Source of the DNA: Cunninghamella blakesleeana
Taxonomy: Eukaryota; Mucoromycota; Mucoromycetes; Mucorales; Cunninghamellaceae
Assembly: GCA_017871115.1 (NCBI GenBank)
Contig: JAFCIZ010000011.1
Span: 17,501 to 81,500 of the forward strand
Reading direction: 5' to 3'
DNA: 64,000 bases
In this document: in pieces, positions 61,449 to 64,000 of the stretch
How the letters are laid out: each line of letters begins with the position of its first letter
Position numbering within the stretch: the stretch's first letter is position 1
Translations under genes and position numbers: made by a program
The notes under the pieces: model-generated
What the model was told of the DNA's origin: nothing
The model's input: the letters and a program-made list of their open reading frames with translations, nothing else
Database searches by the model: none

Positions 61449-62191
61449 ATGATTGAAAAGCCTCTTTTACACAAATATGTATTTATTTTCTTATTATTTT
61501 TCTTTAATTTTATAACATATATCAATGGACAAGAAAATAAACCAAAGGGGAGAATCAATCCTGGTAAAAGATAATTTGTGTGTGCGTGTGTATGAGGAGA
61601 GAAAAGTAGAATTTGGAGTATAGAATTCTTTTATATAATTATTATATTTATTTTGTATTATAAATCAAGGATGTGCATTCCTACAAACAAAAATATATTG
61701 TTATGGAGGTTTTACTGGATATGGTTTGGCAGGAAATGGGCCTTATTTTAAAGACTCAATAAACGACCATATTGCTTTAGATTTACAGCCACTTGGAAAT
61801 AATTTATCACATTTCAATCAATCATTGATTCAATGGAATCATGTATCAAACACATATAATAGTAATCCTTTAACCAATCTTGGCGGTGCTGCTACAGTTG
61901 AATTAAAAGATAATACTTATATTATGTATGGAGGTAAGGATAATTTGAGACAAAAAAGTATAGTGAAAAAGAAAAAGGAGGTGACTGTACTAAACAAACT
62001 ATTATTGCTGTTATTAGGTTCGGTCATAACAGATGGTAACAGCCCTAACTTAACCTTCCCTTTCTTACATTATAATCCGGAAATAAATGCTTGGAAAACA
62101 TTCCCTTTACTACCTTCAAACACTTATTCGTAATCTACCTTTAATTTCTATATACCTATTTATATATACATTTTCTGTGTGGCTCATCCTG

Positions 62192-62226
<35 letters not shown>

Positions 62227-62781
62227 GGACCAAAATTGTTAATCTTGGTAATGACTCGATTTGGATATGGGGTGGTAGATTGTAAATTATTAAAAAAATA
62301 TACATGGCCATTTTATTTTATTTTATTTTATTTTTTAAAAAATAAAATGATTAAAATAATAATCTCATATTATATACATATTTATTAATATAGATATTCA
62401 AGTAAAAATTTATATTCAGCCGATTTTGGTATATTTAATTATAATTCTGTAAGTTTATAGTTATATATATATGTAAATTATTTATTTAGTTACTTATTAA
62501 TTTTTATTAGGAATCTTGGGCAAATGTATTTCCTGATACAGGGGCAATTAAAGCAGATCATACTGCCACGTTAGGTAGTAATGGGTTAATTTATATCATT
62601 GGTGGATATTATAAAGCAAATGCAACGGATGACTCTTCACTCTCTCAATTTAGCAGAATGTTTTCTTTTAATACTCGTAGTTTAAGTTGGGGTTCTATAG
62701 ATGCTAAAGGGAAAGTTCCATCAGATAGAGGTCTTCATACAACAACAGCAAGTAAGTTTTAACAAAAAATTATTATTATTA

Positions 62782-62856
<75 letters not shown>

Positions 62857-63973
62857 ATGTACCATTTAACTAAATTAAAAAATAACATTGATATTATTTT
62901 TTTTAGCTGCTGATGGTAAATATTTTTTGATTTATGGTGGTGCTGTAGTTATAACTTCTGGATGTAAGATATAAATATATATAAGCAAATACGTATTTAT
63001 AATTGATATTATTTTAATATGGCTTATATTTTTTATGTTTAATTTTATAGTATTGGTTTCCGAAGACGTTTATTATGTATACGATATTTCTAACAACTTT
63101 TTTACCGAAGTTCCATTACCTAAAAACGAATTATCTAATACCCGCAATAATGCTCGATATGGTCATTTTGGTATATATATAGCCATAAAAATAATACTAT
63201 TATATTTATACAAACATATACAGACGTATATAAAAAGAAATCAACGATTTACTCGTATCATCGTTTTTACTTATTTTATTTTATGAATTTTTATTTATTT
63301 AGCTACTCTATATAATTCAACTTATCTTATTTTATCATTTGGGTATAATGATGCTACTGTTCCAGCCGAAAGTTTATCTATATTAAATATTGCTGATCCA
63401 ACAAAACCTGTTTGGGCTACAGCTTTAAGTGAACCAGATACACCAAAAGATAATGGAGGTGGTGGAAATGGACCTGATTCAAAAATATTAATACCTGCTA
63501 TTGTTGTTCCTGTCGTCGTTGTATTATTGGTAAATAAATAAAAACATAAAAACAATAATAATAGTGATGATAAATAATAATACTAGCAATAATATATATA
63601 TATATATATATGAATATAGGGTGCTGCTATTGGATTATTCTTTTTCATACGTCATCGTAAACAGCAACGTAAAAATGCATTTGTATTAGAACAAGAAGAT
63701 CCTCGTAAAAAAAATACCAATCCTCTTGATTTTACAGACCCTTCAACCGAGATAGCAACAACTGTAGCCAATTCTAATTCTTTAGGTAAACAAAGCATCG
63801 AAATAACAAAACCTTTCATGATGGAGGAATACGATTATCAAACCACAGCGTTTAGAAGTAATAATAGCCACGTCTCCAATACTAGTTATCAACAACAACA
63901 TCAACAAAATTGGTCAACTGGGATTGGCCACACTAATATAGATTCTACCAAACCATTTGATGCTGGCCAGTAG
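61449..63973 (+). CDS. Single-pass membrane kelch-repeat protein K4
   Basis: Ten exons: 61449-61563, 61670-61933, 62018-62129, 62222-62281, 62394-62448, 62511-62751, 62907-62963, 63051-63170, 63303-63529 and 63620-63973; 534 aa. The signal peptide is followed by YINGQENKPKGRINPG. The kelch strands are KIYCYGGFTG, YIMYGG, IWIWGGRL, IYIIGGYYKA and FLIYGGA. The TM is the same as in K3, then GAAIGLFFFIRHRKQQRKN. The tail carries ANSNSLGKQSIEITKPFMME, a Gln/His-rich stretch and the end TKPFDAGQ. The second intron (84 bp, 61934-62017) is a multiple of three and has no in-frame stop, so its retention would add 28 residues. Exon lengths from the fourth exon on match K3. Confidence 0.88.
62770..62850. 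repeat. (TTA)n microsatellite in K4 intron 6
   Basis: About 22 uninterrupted TTA units, plus imperfect ones on the left, in the intron after the RGLHTTTA exon. Confidence 0.9.
63368..63538 (+). repeat. 171-bp tract identical between K3 and K4 (K4 copy)
   Basis: Partner of 58604-58774. The identity stops abruptly: upstream GCC versus GCT in the Ala codon, and downstream after GGTAAATAAA in the intron. Confidence 0.92.
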
Positions 63974-64000
63974 TAATAATAATAGTAACCATCCAACTTA

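Noticed and set aside
61934..62017. Coding insertion in K4 giving a longer kelch protein
   Set aside because: The stretch is Lys-rich, begins GTAAGG and ends TTATTAG at an intron position also used in K1. It is an intron of length divisible by three without a stop.
4622..64000. tRNA genes
   Set aside because: I looked for A-box and B-box type sequences (GGTTCGANTCC and its reverse complement) and found none outside the 18S gene. A covariance-model scan would be needed to be certain.

Overview
The window is a piece of a very AT-rich, intron-dense fungal nuclear genome. The gene set (APC1, a Rax2-type polarity protein, a Rab3GAP2-type protein, a heme oxygenase with Cys-Pro motifs, a family of membrane-anchored kelch proteins), the short GT..AG introns and the 18S/5.8S sequences point to an early-diverging fungus. 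Mucoromycota, probably Mucorales, is my best guess; genus cannot be decided from the sequence alone. A 5S gene lies in the rDNA spacer on the same strand as 18S.

Layout. 1-4.6 kb: the edge of an rDNA array on the minus strand (end of ITS2, 5.8S, ITS1, complete 18S, repeat-rich spacer, 5S). No 28S follows, so this looks like the terminal rDNA unit next to single-copy DNA. 4.6-19.6 kb: sparse region with a small secreted eight-cysteine WAP-like protein, a decayed coding stretch, a five-exon proteinase K-like subtilase, a two-exon CDA-fold deaminase, an 81-bp-armed inverted repeat and a six-exon HSL-family esterase. 19.6-43.1 kb: housekeeping block with APC1 (1996 aa), convergent Rab3GAP2-like protein (N-terminal domain only), RAX2 fused to a large cytoplasmic tail ending in SH3, heme oxygenase, a four-pass membrane protein, and a second esterase that is an exon-for-exon paralogue of the first. 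43.1-64 kb: a cluster of four intact single-pass membrane kelch genes (one minus, three plus) and one kelch pseudogene.

Exon models were built by hand from splice consensus and reading-frame continuity. In every multi-exon gene the summed exon length is a multiple of three with no internal stop. The most noteworthy points are: a WAP four-disulfide-core protein in a fungus; paired 5-nt microexons that supply the oxyanion-hole motif in both esterases, with His changed to Val in one; a Rax2-SH3 architecture whose tail carries eight Trp-centred motifs; a duplicated N-terminal Cys-Pro module in heme oxygenase, one copy split over a 17-nt microexon; and a kelch receptor-like array with intron turnover, conserved tail motifs and a 171-bp identical tract that suggests gene conversion.
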